A DNA stretch of 47,720 bases from Chloracidobacterium sp. UBA3360 (GTDB taxonomy: Bacteria > Acidobacteriota > Blastocatellia > Pyrinomonadales > Pyrinomonadaceae), in the NCBI GenBank assembly GCA_002360555.1, contig DEQS01000007.1:1-47720 (forward strand), written 5' to 3'. Position numbers and translations under genes: made by a program. Shown here piece by piece: positions 25,355-34,431 of this stretch; position 1 is the stretch's first letter, and every line of letters begins with the position of its first letter. A model generated the notes under the pieces. The model was given only the letters and a program-made list of their open reading frames with translations, made no database searches and was not told where the DNA came from.

Positions 25355-25894
25355 CTATTTGATGATGTCTTTGTTTTCTTCCTCAAACTTTTTGACTTGT
25401 GCGGCGAGATCGTCCACTTCTTTTGAAAGCGCTTCATTCTTTGTCTTGTAGTCGTTCATTTTCTTTTCCATATCCTCGACGGATGCGGACATCAGGACCT
25501 GTAGGCCTTCCTTGAGCGATGCTACGTATTCGCCCGTTTTGACGAGCTGTTTGGATTTTAAACCAACGTAGGTTTTGAGCTTGTCGTTGAGTTTAAGTTT
25601 GCCGGCGTCATCAAAATCTTTGGCTGCGGCCTTAAACATCTCGCCTGCTTTTTCATAGGCTGCGATCGTCTCTTTAGCCTTGGCCTGATTTTTCGTCTTC
25701 AGATCATCGACCTCGCCCGCTAGCAGAGCATCGCTATCCGCGTTGGCTTTCTCAAAGATCTTTTGAGCCTCAAGCACCTTTTGATTCGAGGCGTTGATGA
25801 GCTTATTGGCTTCGTCGATCTGATCACATGCGATCATAAGGGCGGCGCCGGCAATGGCCGCAATGGTGAGTATCAACTGGAATTGTTTTTTCAA
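25355..25894 (-). CDS. Coiled-coil lipoprotein, unknown function
   Basis: A 179-aa protein with a lipoprotein signal peptide (hydrophobic ILTIAAIAGAALMIAC, lipobox Cys near residue 23). The mature part is almost wholly helical and charged, with heptad-like segments ('EANKLINASNQKVLEAQKIF', 'KKMNDYKTKNEALSKEVDDL', 'AAQVKKFEEENKDII'), suggesting a long coiled coil anchored in the outer or inner membrane. No enzyme motif is visible. It is monocistronic on the minus strand, with AAGGAG about 15 bp before the start and its own terminator downstream. Confidence 0.8.
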   Translation of the reverse strand: MKKQFQLILTIAAIAGAALMIACDQIDEANKLINASNQKVLEAQKIFEKANADSDALLAGEVDDLKTKNQAKAKETIAAYEKAGEMFKAAAKDFDDAGKLKLNDKLKTYVGLKSKQLVKTGEYVASLKEGLQVLMSASVEDMEKKMNDYKTKNEALSKEVDDLAAQVKKFEEENKDIIK

Positions 25895-26015
25895 AATATT
25901 TGTCTCCTTTTTTTAATGCGAATTAGCTAAAAAATCGCTTGCACACATTGTAAACAAATATCAGCAAAAGTCTGAATGACGGTTTTGAAATTATGGGAAA
26001 ACCACAATGTTGACC

Positions 26016-26021
26016 TATAAT
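26016..26021 (+). promoter_or_regulatory. Possible -10 element before the GNAT gene
   Basis: A perfect TATAAT lies 26 bp before ATG 26047, in the 152-bp gap between divergent genes. No good -35 is found 16-18 bp upstream, so this is weak support. Confidence 0.25.
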
Positions 26022-26046
26022 TGCGAGGAATTTAAAGCAAGAACAA

Positions 26047-26859
26047 ATGATCTACATCGACCGAGAATTATCACAAAAGATCGAACGGGCCGAGGCTCGC
26101 TCAAATGCTGATTTTGTCGAGACCCGCGCGCGGCTGATGCCAGAGGTTGGTGCGGCGTGGATCGAGGTTGGTGGAGCGTATGCGATGTTTGACGGTGTCG
26201 AATCGCCGCTAACACAAACATTTGGGCTGGGCATATTTGAAGAAACCACTCAAGAACACCTAGACGAGATCGAAGCATTTTTTCAAAAACGAGGTGCTCC
26301 GGTTTTTCATGAGGTGAGTCCGTTGACTGACCCTTCGCAAATGTCTTTGCTATCGACGCGCGGCTATCGGCCGATCGAACTGACCAGCATCCTAGTTCGC
26401 GAGATCGCGGGTGACGTCGAAACTGTCGTGCGAAATGAAGGTATTACAACGCGGGTCATCTCCCCGGATGAGGTCGATCTTTGGGCAAAAACATCTGCCG
26501 ATGCGTGGGCGACCGAACACGAAGGGTTAGCCGAATTTATGTACAAGTTTGGCGGGATCTCGGCCCAATGTGCCGGAGCGTATCCGTACATTGCAGAACT
26601 TGATGGCAAAGCGATCGCGACCGGGATGTTGTACGTCCAGGGCGACATAGCGATGCTTGCCGGTGCCAGCACCGTTCCCGCAGGCCGTAATCAAGGAGCT
26701 CAAAACGCTCTGCTCACCGCACGCCTAAAATTTGCCGCCGAAAAGGGCTGCACCTTAGCGATAATGGGTGCTCTGCCCGGCAGCCAGTCGCAAAAAAACG
26801 CACAGAAAAACGGCTTTCACATAGCATATACCCGCACAAAATGGCAGAAAATGGGTTAG
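26047..26859 (+). CDS. GNAT-family N-acetyltransferase
   Basis: A 270-aa protein. The C-terminal half (about 130-265) has the GNAT pattern: 'YPYIAELDGKAIATGMLYVQGDIAMLAGASTVPAGRNQGAQNALLTARLKFAAEKGC', where a VPAGRNQGAQNAL loop takes the place of the Q/RxxGxG/A acetyl-CoA-binding motif, followed by 'NGFHIAYTRTKW', a typical final beta strand. The N-terminal half resembles a degenerate second GNAT-like domain ('WIEVGGAYAMFDGVESPLTQTFGLG'). The substrate is unknown. It is followed after 31 bp by a TPR gene on the same strand. Confidence 0.8.
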   Translation: MIYIDRELSQKIERAEARSNADFVETRARLMPEVGAAWIEVGGAYAMFDGVESPLTQTFGLGIFEETTQEHLDEIEAFFQKRGAPVFHEVSPLTDPSQMSLLSTRGYRPIELTSILVREIAGDVETVVRNEGITTRVISPDEVDLWAKTSADAWATEHEGLAEFMYKFGGISAQCAGAYPYIAELDGKAIATGMLYVQGDIAMLAGASTVPAGRNQGAQNALLTARLKFAAEKGCTLAIMGALPGSQSQKNAQKNGFHIAYTRTKWQKMG

Positions 26860-26890
26860 AATGGTGTGCTAATTCCATTCGCAAAAACCT

Positions 26891-28609
26891 ATGAAACGAT
26901 GCCCTGAATGTAGACGGGATTATTATGACGATACTCTGTTGTATTGTCTCGATGACGGCAATGCGCTGCTCGAAGGCCCGGCGACGGCTTCGTCGGGCGA
27001 TGAGCCGGCGACGGCGATCTTGCACTCGACCGCTGCTCCGGGCGAGGCACCGACACGGGTGCAGAGACAGCTGACCGAACAAACGGCGATCTTGCCGACC
27101 GGAACGGGCGATGTCGTTCGGAGGCATCGAGGGGTCGACAAACGTCTATTGTTCGCTCCGATTGCACTTGCGGTCATCGTCCTAGGCGGAATTTTCGGAT
27201 ATCGATACATCACTCCGGCCAAACAGATCAATTCCATCGCCGTAATGCCGCTAGTGAACGCAAGCGGGGAATCGGATTTTGAATACCTTTCTGATGGAAT
27301 GACAGAAACATTAATAAACAGTCTTTCGCAACTCCCTAACATAGCCGTAAAGGGCCGCGGTTCGGTTTTTCGGTATAAGGGTAGTAACACCGAACCCCGT
27401 CAGATCGGAGTTGATTTAGGCGTGCAGGCGGTTTTGAGTGGGCGCTTATTGAAACGCGGTGATTCAGTTACCTTAAGCCTTGATCTGGTCGATGTGTCAA
27501 CCGGCAATCAGATCTGGGGCGACCAGTATGTTCGTAAACTTTCCGATATTGTTTCCCTGCAAAGAGAGATCGCGGGGGACGTTTCCAACAAGCTTAAGAC
27601 AAAACTTTCCGGGGCTGATAAGGAGAACCTTGCAAAGACTTATACAGCCGACCCGGAGGCATACCAACTATATCTTCAAGGCCTGTTTCAGTGGAACAAA
27701 CGGACCGGCGACAGCGAGGTCAAATCACGTGAATTCTTTCAAAAGGCGATCGAAAAAGACCCAAAATACGCACTTGCATATGTTGGGCTTGCTACCAGTT
27801 ACGTTATCAGTGACAGACCTGCCGAATACAATCTCAAAGCTAAATCTGCAGCATTAAGAGCGCTTGAGCTAGATCCATCCCTTGGTGAGGCGCACAATGT
27901 CCTTGCAAATGTTGCATTCTATTATGAATGGGATTTTTCACGAGCAGAGACCGAATTCAAAAAAGCGATCGAGCTGAGCCCAAATTATCCGACCGCCCAT
28001 CACTGGTATGGAGAATCGCTAGCGGCTTTGGGCAGATTTGACGAGAGCAATGGGGAGTATGCGAAGGCCGCTGAATTCGATCCGGTTTCAATGGCGATCC
28101 TTACCGATCAGGGGATGGCTTTTATCTATGCGCGACAGTTTGACCGCGCCATTGAGCATTTCAAAAAATTATTAGCGATAGACCCAAATTACGTACGCAC
28201 GCATTATTACCTAGCGACCGCATATGAAGCCAAAGGGCTGTTTCAGGAAGCAATCGACGCCCGCCGTAAAGGTTTTTTGTTGGACGGAGAGGATCCGGCT
28301 AGAATCGAGTCGATGTCAAATAGACTTTTTGGCGCTGTAAAGGCCTCTGGGGCAAACGGTTATTGGCAAACGCAAATGGAGCTGAGTATCGAAAGAGCAA
28401 AGCGAGAAGGAAACTCCGGCGACGCGATTGACTTAGCGATCAATCACGCAAACCTAGGCAACAGCGAAAAGGCGTGCGAATTGTTGGAGGTCGAGATGAA
28501 AAAAAAACGGGTAGTTTTCGTTTTTCTTAAAGTTGACTATATTTGGGAAAAAATTCGTTCTGAGGCGTGCTTCGCAGACATAGTCCGCCGTGTTGGTGTT
28601 CCAACGTAA
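26891..28609 (+). CDS. Membrane-anchored zinc-ribbon/FlgO-like/TPR protein
   Basis: A 572-aa protein. It begins with a short zinc-ribbon-like motif (Cys4, Cys7, Cys19 in CPECRRDYYDDTLLYCLDDG), then a low-complexity linker and one TM helix (about 78-98, LLFAPIALAVIVLGGIFGY). Next is a domain seen in CadC/adenylate-cyclase-type proteins and FlgO relatives ('INSIAVMPLVNASGESDFEYLSDGMTETLINSL', 'LGVQAVLSGRLLKRGDSVTLSLDLVDVSTG'). The rest holds about six TPR units ('AHNVLANVAFYYEWDFSRAETEFKKAIELSPNYPTAHHWYGESLA', 'AFIYARQFDRAIEHFKKLLAIDPNY'). No DNA-binding or cyclase domain is present, so it is likely a scaffold or sensor-like protein. Zinc binding is unproven with only three Cys. Confidence 0.8.
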   Translation: MKRCPECRRDYYDDTLLYCLDDGNALLEGPATASSGDEPATAILHSTAAPGEAPTRVQRQLTEQTAILPTGTGDVVRRHRGVDKRLLFAPIALAVIVLGGIFGYRYITPAKQINSIAVMPLVNASGESDFEYLSDGMTETLINSLSQLPNIAVKGRGSVFRYKGSNTEPRQIGVDLGVQAVLSGRLLKRGDSVTLSLDLVDVSTGNQIWGDQYVRKLSDIVSLQREIAGDVSNKLKTKLSGADKENLAKTYTADPEAYQLYLQGLFQWNKRTGDSEVKSREFFQKAIEKDPKYALAYVGLATSYVISDRPAEYNLKAKSAALRALELDPSLGEAHNVLANVAFYYEWDFSRAETEFKKAIELSPNYPTAHHWYGESLAALGRFDESNGEYAKAAEFDPVSMAILTDQGMAFIYARQFDRAIEHFKKLLAIDPNYVRTHYYLATAYEAKGLFQEAIDARRKGFLLDGEDPARIESMSNRLFGAVKASGANGYWQTQMELSIERAKREGNSGDAIDLAINHANLGNSEKACELLEVEMKKKRVVFVFLKVDYIWEKIRSEACFADIVRRVGVPT

Positions 28610-28662
28610 CTCCGGACAGAACGGTTGAACGATACGATGAGGCGATCGGGGAAAATTAGCTT

Positions 28663-30213
28663 ATGACCGAAACTATCCAACACGACGACGGACGCGTGGA
28701 GTTAAAGGACGATGCCCTGCGGGAGATCGAGGGCTCGGCCCTTTATAACGAGGACCTCGCACCCGTGCCGGTCGCGAAACGCAATTGGACGACCTATAAC
28801 TACGCCGCTCTGTGGATCTCGATGGCGCATTGCATTCCGACGTATATGATGGCGTCGGGGCTGATCTCGGCGGGGATGAACTGGTGGCAGGCTCTGCTGA
28901 CGATCCTGCTCGGCAATATCATCGTGCTCGCCCCGATACTGCTCAATTCGCATCCCGGGACAAAGTACGGCATTCCGTTTCCCGTGTTTGCTCGCGCCGC
29001 TTATGGAACGTGGGGATCGAACCTCCCCGCGATCATGCGTGCGATCGTGGCCTGTGGTTGGTTTGGGATACAGGCATGGATCGGCGGACAGGCTTTGCAG
29101 ACTTTTTTTGCGGCGTTCATTCCCGGCTGGGCGACGCTGCTTGGCGGGCCAATTGGCGGCCATACGCCGACCGAATGGCTGTCGTTCATGCTCTTTTGGG
29201 GGCTGAATATTGTCATCATATATCGCGGAATGGATCTGCTCCGCATTGTAGAGAATTGGGCGGCACCGTATGTTTTGATCATGACTGCCGTTCTGCTCGG
29301 ATGGTTTTTATACCAAGCAGGTGGCATTGGTTTTTTGTTGCACGAGCCCGGTAAGTTCAATACTTTCAAGGATTTTTGGGATGTTTTTATTCCCAGTCTA
29401 ACCGCAATGATCGGTTTCTGGGCGACGCTGTCGCTCAATATGCCGGACTTTACACGGTTTGGAAAAAGCCAGCGAGAACAGGTTGTCGGACAGGTTGTCG
29501 CTTTGCCTACGACGATGGCTATTTTTGCGGCCATGGGAATTTTGATCACCTCGGCGGCGGTCGTCGTTTTTCCGCATATGAATCCGGCTGAGGCTTGGGA
29601 TCCAATCAAATTAGTCGGTCAATTCTCCCAGCCGGTGGTTGTCGCGATCTCGATGTTTACAATCGTTATCGCTACGCTTTCGGTCAATATCGCGGCGAAC
29701 GTAGTCTCACCTGCAAATGACTTCGCCAATGCGTTTCCGCGATGGATTAGTTTCCGTACTGGCGGTTTAATTACGGGCATCATCGGTATCCTAATGCAAC
29801 CTTGGAAACTGTTGGCCGACCCAAGCGGATATATTTTTGGGTGGCTAGGCGGCTATTCGGGCGGGCTTGGCTCTATCGCCGGAGTACTGATCGCGGACTA
29901 TTGGATCATTCGCCGCAAGGACCTAAACCTCGGCGATCTTTATCGCAGCAAGGGAATATACGGCGGTTGGAACTGGCGGGCTGTTGTTGCGACGTTTTTG
30001 GGCTGTGCATTAGCGTGGAGTTCGTGGATAATATTAGGGCTAGAGAGAATAGGCATACCGGCAAATGTATTTACTTCGATCGAGCCAAAGGCCAAATTAC
30101 TATTTGATTACGGTTGGTTTGTTGGATTCGGCGTTGCATTTGTCGTGCATTGGGCTCTGATGGCAGCAATTCCCCCGCGGATAAAAGGAAATAATGAAGT
30201 ATCAAAGAGTTAA
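28663..30213 (+). CDS. NCS1-family nucleobase:cation symporter
   Basis: A 516-aa polytopic membrane protein with about 12 hydrophobic helices. The family pattern is clear: 'NWTTYNYAALWISMAHCIPTYMMASGLISAGMNWWQALLTI' (TM1/2), 'HPGTKYGIPFPVFARAAYGTWGSNLPAIMRA', 'CGWFGIQAWIGGQAL' and 'GFWATLSLNMPDFTRFGKSQREQVVGQ', with a C-terminal 'DYWIIRRKDLNLGDLY'. NCS1 proteins import uracil, cytosine, allantoin, hydantoins or purines with Na+ or H+. Here it overlaps mmsA by 20 bp and lies in the pyrimidine cluster, so uracil/thymine (or dihydropyrimidine) uptake is the best inference. Confidence 0.92.
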   Translation: MTETIQHDDGRVELKDDALREIEGSALYNEDLAPVPVAKRNWTTYNYAALWISMAHCIPTYMMASGLISAGMNWWQALLTILLGNIIVLAPILLNSHPGTKYGIPFPVFARAAYGTWGSNLPAIMRAIVACGWFGIQAWIGGQALQTFFAAFIPGWATLLGGPIGGHTPTEWLSFMLFWGLNIVIIYRGMDLLRIVENWAAPYVLIMTAVLLGWFLYQAGGIGFLLHEPGKFNTFKDFWDVFIPSLTAMIGFWATLSLNMPDFTRFGKSQREQVVGQVVALPTTMAIFAAMGILITSAAVVVFPHMNPAEAWDPIKLVGQFSQPVVVAISMFTIVIATLSVNIAANVVSPANDFANAFPRWISFRTGGLITGIIGILMQPWKLLADPSGYIFGWLGGYSGGLGSIAGVLIADYWIIRRKDLNLGDLYRSKGIYGGWNWRAVVATFLGCALAWSSWIILGLERIGIPANVFTSIEPKAKLLFDYGWFVGFGVAFVVHWALMAAIPPRIKGNNEVSKS

Positions 30214-31651
30214 GAATTTTTATAACGGCGAGTTTGTCGAGAGTGGTTCGTCTAACGATCTCGATGTCACCTCGCCGCTGGACGGCAATTTATTATCGAC
30301 CGTGCCGATGTCGACCGTTGATGAGTTGAATAAGGCGGTTGCTTCGGCCAAGGCCGCACTTGAATCGTGGGGGCATCAGCCCATCAAAGAGCGTGTTCAG
30401 GTTTTTTTCCGATACAGGAATCTGCTTGAGCAAAACTCGGACGAGCTGACCGCCCTGATCTCCGAAGAAAACGGCAAGACCTGGGATGAGGCTAAGGCCG
30501 AGGTCGATAAGAGCATCGAGCTGACCGAATTTGCATGCTCGATGCCGCAGCTTGTTTCGAACGAGGTGTTAGAGGTCAGCCGAGGTGTCGAATGCCGGAC
30601 AGAGCATTTTCCGGTTGGTGTTGTGGCGTCGATCGCACCATTTAATTTCCCGCTAATGGTGCCAAATTGGACGATGCCGAATGCTTTGGTTCTCGGCAAC
30701 ACAATGATAATGAAGCCGTCCGAACTCGTGCCGCTTTCAGTGCTGCGAATGGCTCAGTTATTAAAGGACGCGGGGTTGCCGGACGGTGTTTTCAATGTCA
30801 TCAATGGCGGCAAAGAGATTGTCGAGGGCATTTGTGCTCACCCCGATATTGAGGCGGTTAGTTTCGTGGGATCGACCAAGGTCGCAAAGCTCGTTTACCA
30901 GCAAAGCACCAACGCGTTGAAACGGTGCATTGCTCTCGGAGGAGCAAAAAATCATCTGTTTGTGCTGCCAGACGCAAATCCGGCGATGACGGCGTCGAAT
31001 GTGACGGCTTCGATGTCGGGCTGTGCGGGACAGCGATGTATGGCCGCGTCGGCGATGCTTGCGGTGGGTGATGTCGAGCCGATCATTGATCAGATATGTG
31101 CCGAGGCTCGTAAGATCGTGCCCGGCCAAAATCTTGGTGCCGTTATCTCGCAAGCCGCTAAAGAGCGTATCGAAGGATTTATTTCTGAGGCCGAACGTGA
31201 TGGGGCAAAGATCTTAGTTGATGGCCGAAACGCCGTTGTTAACGGAAAAGAGGGCGGAACATATGTAGGCCCGACCGTCATCGACTATGTGACGCCGGAA
31301 ATGTCCGTCGCCACCGAAGAGATCTTTGGGCCAGTAATATCCATCATGCGAACCACCACATTGGACGAAGCCATCAAGATCGAAAATGCCAATCCTTATG
31401 GCAACGCAGCGGCGGTATTTACCCAGAGCGGTGGGCTTGCCCGATACGTGATGGAACACGCGAGTGCCGGCATGATCGGCGTTAATATTGGTGTGCCCGT
31501 TCCACGTGAGCCATTTTCATTTGGCGGGTGGAACGATTCCCGGTTTGGAGCAAACGACATAACAGGCAAAAGCTCGATCGAATTTTGGACGAAATTAAAG
31601 AAAACTACCACCAAATGGAATCCCGAAGCCGGCGTCAATTGGATGAGTTAG
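30194..31651 (+). CDS. mmsA: CoA-acylating methylmalonate-semialdehyde dehydrogenase
   Basis: A 485-aa aldehyde dehydrogenase of the MmsA/IolA type. It oxidises malonate or methylmalonate semialdehyde with NAD+ and CoA, losing CO2, to give acetyl-CoA or propionyl-CoA. Motifs: 'ASIAPFNFPLMVPNWTMPNALVLGNTMIMKPSE' (NAD-binding region), 'AVSFVGSTKVAKLVY', 'SGCAGQRCMAAS' with catalytic Cys282 in the GQRC context distinctive of MmsA, and 'PVPREPFSFGGWNDSRFG'. It lacks the conserved general-base Glu of non-acylating ALDHs, as expected. It is translationally linked to the permease by overlap and has AAAGGA about 6 bp before its ATG. It forms the last step of the pyrimidine route. Confidence 0.95.
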   Translation: MKYQRVKNFYNGEFVESGSSNDLDVTSPLDGNLLSTVPMSTVDELNKAVASAKAALESWGHQPIKERVQVFFRYRNLLEQNSDELTALISEENGKTWDEAKAEVDKSIELTEFACSMPQLVSNEVLEVSRGVECRTEHFPVGVVASIAPFNFPLMVPNWTMPNALVLGNTMIMKPSELVPLSVLRMAQLLKDAGLPDGVFNVINGGKEIVEGICAHPDIEAVSFVGSTKVAKLVYQQSTNALKRCIALGGAKNHLFVLPDANPAMTASNVTASMSGCAGQRCMAASAMLAVGDVEPIIDQICAEARKIVPGQNLGAVISQAAKERIEGFISEAERDGAKILVDGRNAVVNGKEGGTYVGPTVIDYVTPEMSVATEEIFGPVISIMRTTTLDEAIKIENANPYGNAAAVFTQSGGLARYVMEHASAGMIGVNIGVPVPREPFSFGGWNDSRFGANDITGKSSIEFWTKLKKTTTKWNPEAGVNWMS

Positions 31652-31663
31652 GACGATATATAA

Positions 31664-32749
31664 ATGAAGCAGAAAATCAAGATAATTACCATTTTATTGA
31701 GCGTTCCGTTCGTAGTAATGCTCGTTATGAAAACCCAAACTGCGACCGCGCAGACCAAGGTCGAGACCGCCGGGCAGAAATTCAAAAGCATCAAGGTTTT
31801 GAACGACATGCCCGCGGATCAAATGGGCAAGGTCATGAATATGATGTCGGCGTCGCTCGGGGTCAATTGTGCATTTTGTCATGCGTCTAATGACGGCGAC
31901 TATGAGAAAGAGGGCAATGAGCACAAGGACATGGCCCGCAAGATGATGACGATGATGTTTGACCTGAACAAGGTCAATTTTAACGGCCGGCCTGAGATCA
32001 ACTGCAACACCTGCCATAACGGCCGCTCGCATCCGCAGCCAAGCTTTCCGCTGACGGCGGCAAAACCTGCGGAGGAACGGCCCAAACAACCGGAAAAGAA
32101 GCCGACGGTTGAGGAAATACTTGCCAAATACGAAACCGCGATGGGCGGTGCGGCAAATATCGCCAAAGTGACCTCGCGCGAGATCAAAGCGACCCGTGTC
32201 GAGCCCGACGGCAAAACGACCGAGCCCGAAGAGATCTTTCAGAAAGGCAGTAAGATGGCGGCAAACACGACCTATGGCAAATACGTCGTCAGCGAAGTTT
32301 TTGACGGCAAATCTGCCTGGAAGACGGGCGACAGTGCAAAGATCGATCTGAAAATAGATGAAACAGAGCAGATCAAGCGCGAGGCTCAGATCTTTGCCAA
32401 CGCGGATCTCAAGCCCGTTTATTCCAAGCTCGAATTTCGCTTCCTCGACCGTATCGACGGCCGTGACGTTTATTTGGTTTTGGGAACTCTTGCGGATAAT
32501 AGCCGCGAGCGGCTTTATTTTGATGTTGCGACGGGCTTTCTGATACGGCGAACGGCGTCGTCGCCGACCATTATGGGTAACCATGTTTTTCAGGTAGATT
32601 ATCTTGACCATAAGGATTTTGGCGGTGTTAAGCTGCCGACGACGATCAAATATGCGATGCCGCAAATACAGTGGATGCGAAAGATAGTCGATGTAAAAAA
32701 TAACGCGGCGGTCAGCGATGAAAAATTTGCTCCGGCAGGGAAAAAATAA
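31664..32749 (+). CDS. Di-haem c-type cytochrome (reaction-centre cytochrome-like) fused to a LolA-like domain
   Basis: A 361-aa exported protein with an N-terminal signal/anchor (ITILLSVPFVVMLVM, cleavage near TATAQ). Two haem c sites are visible, CAFCH (Cys69-His73) and CNTCH (Cys114-His118), in a context ('FKSIKVLNDMPADQMGKVMNMMSASLGVNCAFCHA') like the photosynthetic reaction-centre cytochrome c subunit family widespread in non-phototrophic Acidobacteria. After a Lys/Pro linker, residues about 150-350 ('EEILAKYETAMGGAANIAKVTSREIKATR', 'SRERLYFDVATGFLIRRTA', 'VDYLDHKDFGGVKLPTTIKY') resemble a LolA/outer-membrane-lipoprotein-sorting beta domain. It starts 12 bp after mmsA, inside the catabolic run. 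Electron partners are unknown. Confidence 0.85.
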   Translation: MKQKIKIITILLSVPFVVMLVMKTQTATAQTKVETAGQKFKSIKVLNDMPADQMGKVMNMMSASLGVNCAFCHASNDGDYEKEGNEHKDMARKMMTMMFDLNKVNFNGRPEINCNTCHNGRSHPQPSFPLTAAKPAEERPKQPEKKPTVEEILAKYETAMGGAANIAKVTSREIKATRVEPDGKTTEPEEIFQKGSKMAANTTYGKYVVSEVFDGKSAWKTGDSAKIDLKIDETEQIKREAQIFANADLKPVYSKLEFRFLDRIDGRDVYLVLGTLADNSRERLYFDVATGFLIRRTASSPTIMGNHVFQVDYLDHKDFGGVKLPTTIKYAMPQIQWMRKIVDVKNNAAVSDEKFAPAGKK

Positions 32750-32769
32750 TATTTAAGGACAAAAAACGT

Positions 32770-33639
32770 ATGTCGAGAATAATTAAGGCCGGCCTGATAC
32801 AGGCTCATAACGTTGCCCCGACCGATGCTCCGATCGAGCAGATCCGCAAGGCGAACATCGACCATCAGATGACGATGGTCGAAGATGCGGCAAAGCAAGG
32901 CGTACAGATGCTTTGCTTTCAAGAGGTTTTCACAATGCCGTATTTTTGTGCCGAGCAGACGACCCGTTGGTACGAGTCGGTCGAACGCATTCCCGACGGC
33001 CCGACGGTAAAGCTGATGCAAGAGGTCGCCAAACAGAACGGCATGGTCATCGTCGTGCCGATCTACGAAGAAGAGCAGACGGGTGTCTATTACAACACCG
33101 CCGCCGTCATCGACGCCGACGGCACCTATCTTGGAAAGTATCGCAAGACGCACATCCCGCACGTCGCTCCCGGATTTTGGGAAAAGTTTTACTTTAAGCC
33201 CGGCAATCTTGGCTATCCATGTTTTGATACGGCGTACGCACGGATCGGCGTCTATATTTGCTATGACAGGCATTTTCCCGAGGGGGCGAGATGCCTGGGG
33301 CTAAACGGAGCGGAGATCATTTTTAACCCGTCGGCAACCGTAGCGGGACTTTCCGAGTATCTATGGAAACTCGAACAACCCGCACACGCAGTCGCAAACG
33401 GCTATTTTGTCGGAGCCATCAACCGCGTCGGAACCGAGGCCCCGTGGAACATCGGCGAGTTTTACGGCCAGAGCTATTTCTGCGACCCGCGCGGCCAGAT
33501 GCTTGCGGTCGGCTCACGCGATCAGGACGAACTCGTCGTCGCCGACCTCGATATGGACAAGATCCGCGAGGTGCGCAACACTTGGCAGTTTTTCCGAGAT
33601 CGTCGTCCGGATGCGTACGGTCCGATCATTGACGATTAA
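32770..33639 (+). CDS. Nitrilase-family beta-ureidopropionase (N-carbamoyl-beta-alanine amidohydrolase)
   Basis: A 289-aa C-N hydrolase. It removes carbamate from N-carbamoyl-beta-alanine or N-carbamoyl-3-aminoisobutyrate, giving beta-alanine/3-aminoisobutyrate, CO2 and ammonia. The catalytic triad of the superfamily is present: Glu in LCFQEVFTMPYF, Lys in KYRKTHIPHV and Cys in GVYICYDRHFPEGAR. 'EKFYFKPGNLGYPCFDTAYARIGVYICYDRHFPEGARCLGLNGAEIIFNPSAT' is characteristic of the beta-ureidopropionase/N-carbamoylputrescine branch, and the context selects the former. AAGGAC lies before the start. It is the third step of the route, between PreTA/HydA and the aminotransferase. Confidence 0.92.
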   Translation: MSRIIKAGLIQAHNVAPTDAPIEQIRKANIDHQMTMVEDAAKQGVQMLCFQEVFTMPYFCAEQTTRWYESVERIPDGPTVKLMQEVAKQNGMVIVVPIYEEEQTGVYYNTAAVIDADGTYLGKYRKTHIPHVAPGFWEKFYFKPGNLGYPCFDTAYARIGVYICYDRHFPEGARCLGLNGAEIIFNPSATVAGLSEYLWKLEQPAHAVANGYFVGAINRVGTEAPWNIGEFYGQSYFCDPRGQMLAVGSRDQDELVVADLDMDKIREVRNTWQFFRDRRPDAYGPIIDD

Positions 33640-33644
33640 TAAAA

Positions 33645-34424
33645 ATGAGACACAGTTTTCTGGCCATTCTGTTTTTACTCGTCGCGAGTGCTTCATTCGC
33701 GCAGACGCCGTCTGCCGTCGAGCGTGAATTTGTCGGATATCTCGACAACATCTCCAAATACGGCAATTACAACGGCGGCTATGACGATGCAAAGCTGGCT
33801 AAAAATAACGCCGATCTTCGGGACAAGCTGCTCAAATACGGCAAACGCGCCGACATATTAAAATTCAACTTTCCCGGCCTGAAAGACAAGATGTACGTCA
33901 CCACCTCTAAGGACGGGCGTCTACGGATCTATTCATGGGATCTCGAAACCGGCGGTACGATGCATGATTTTGCCAGTGTTTTTCAGTACCGCGGCAAGAG
34001 CGGTAAGGTCTATAGTTGGACAGAGAAAAGAGAAGACGAAAGCGCCGGGGTCTTTTACCATCAGATATTTCAGACCGACACCACCGGCGGGCCGATCTAT
34101 CTTGGCGTATCGACGTTTATCGGTTCGACATCGCTTGCGGGACAAACGATCAAGGCCTTTCGAATAAACGGCGAAAAGCTTGATGTGGACGCAAAGGTCA
34201 TTCGCACGGCTTCGGGTATCAAGAATTCTGTCGGTTTTGCTTTTGATTTTTTTACTGTGGTCGATCATCCTGAGCGGCCAGTGAGGCTTTTCTCTTACAA
34301 CGAGGCAAATAAAAGTTTTCGTTTCCCCGTCGTTATCGAAGACAAACGTACGCCCCAGGGACGCGTCACGAGCAAATTTATCACCTATCGTTTTGACGGC
34401 AAATATTTTGTAAAGGTCAGCTAA
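33645..34424 (+). CDS. Secreted protein of unknown function
   Basis: A 259-aa protein with a signal peptide (MRHSFLAILFLLVASASFAQ). I recognise no family. The mature part is beta-rich ('KMYVTTSKDGRLRIYSWDLETGGTMHDFASVFQYRGKSGKVYSW', 'YLGVSTFIGSTSLAGQTIKAFRINGEKL', 'KFITYRFDGKYFVKVS'), with alternating hydrophobic strands that could form a small beta-sandwich or propeller-like fold. It sits in tight gaps (5 bp after the ureidopropionase, 7 bp before preT), so it is co-transcribed with the pathway. A role in the envelope is all that can be inferred. Confidence 0.8.
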   Translation: MRHSFLAILFLLVASASFAQTPSAVEREFVGYLDNISKYGNYNGGYDDAKLAKNNADLRDKLLKYGKRADILKFNFPGLKDKMYVTTSKDGRLRIYSWDLETGGTMHDFASVFQYRGKSGKVYSWTEKREDESAGVFYHQIFQTDTTGGPIYLGVSTFIGSTSLAGQTIKAFRINGEKLDVDAKVIRTASGIKNSVGFAFDFFTVVDHPERPVRLFSYNEANKSFRFPVVIEDKRTPQGRVTSKFITYRFDGKYFVKVS

Positions 34425-34431
34425 AAAGCGT

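Noticed and set aside
31694..32665. A 323-codon open frame on the minus strand
   Set aside because: It is antisense to the cytochrome gene, which has two CxxCH motifs and a signal peptide. The minus-strand translation has an Arg/His-rich shadow composition.
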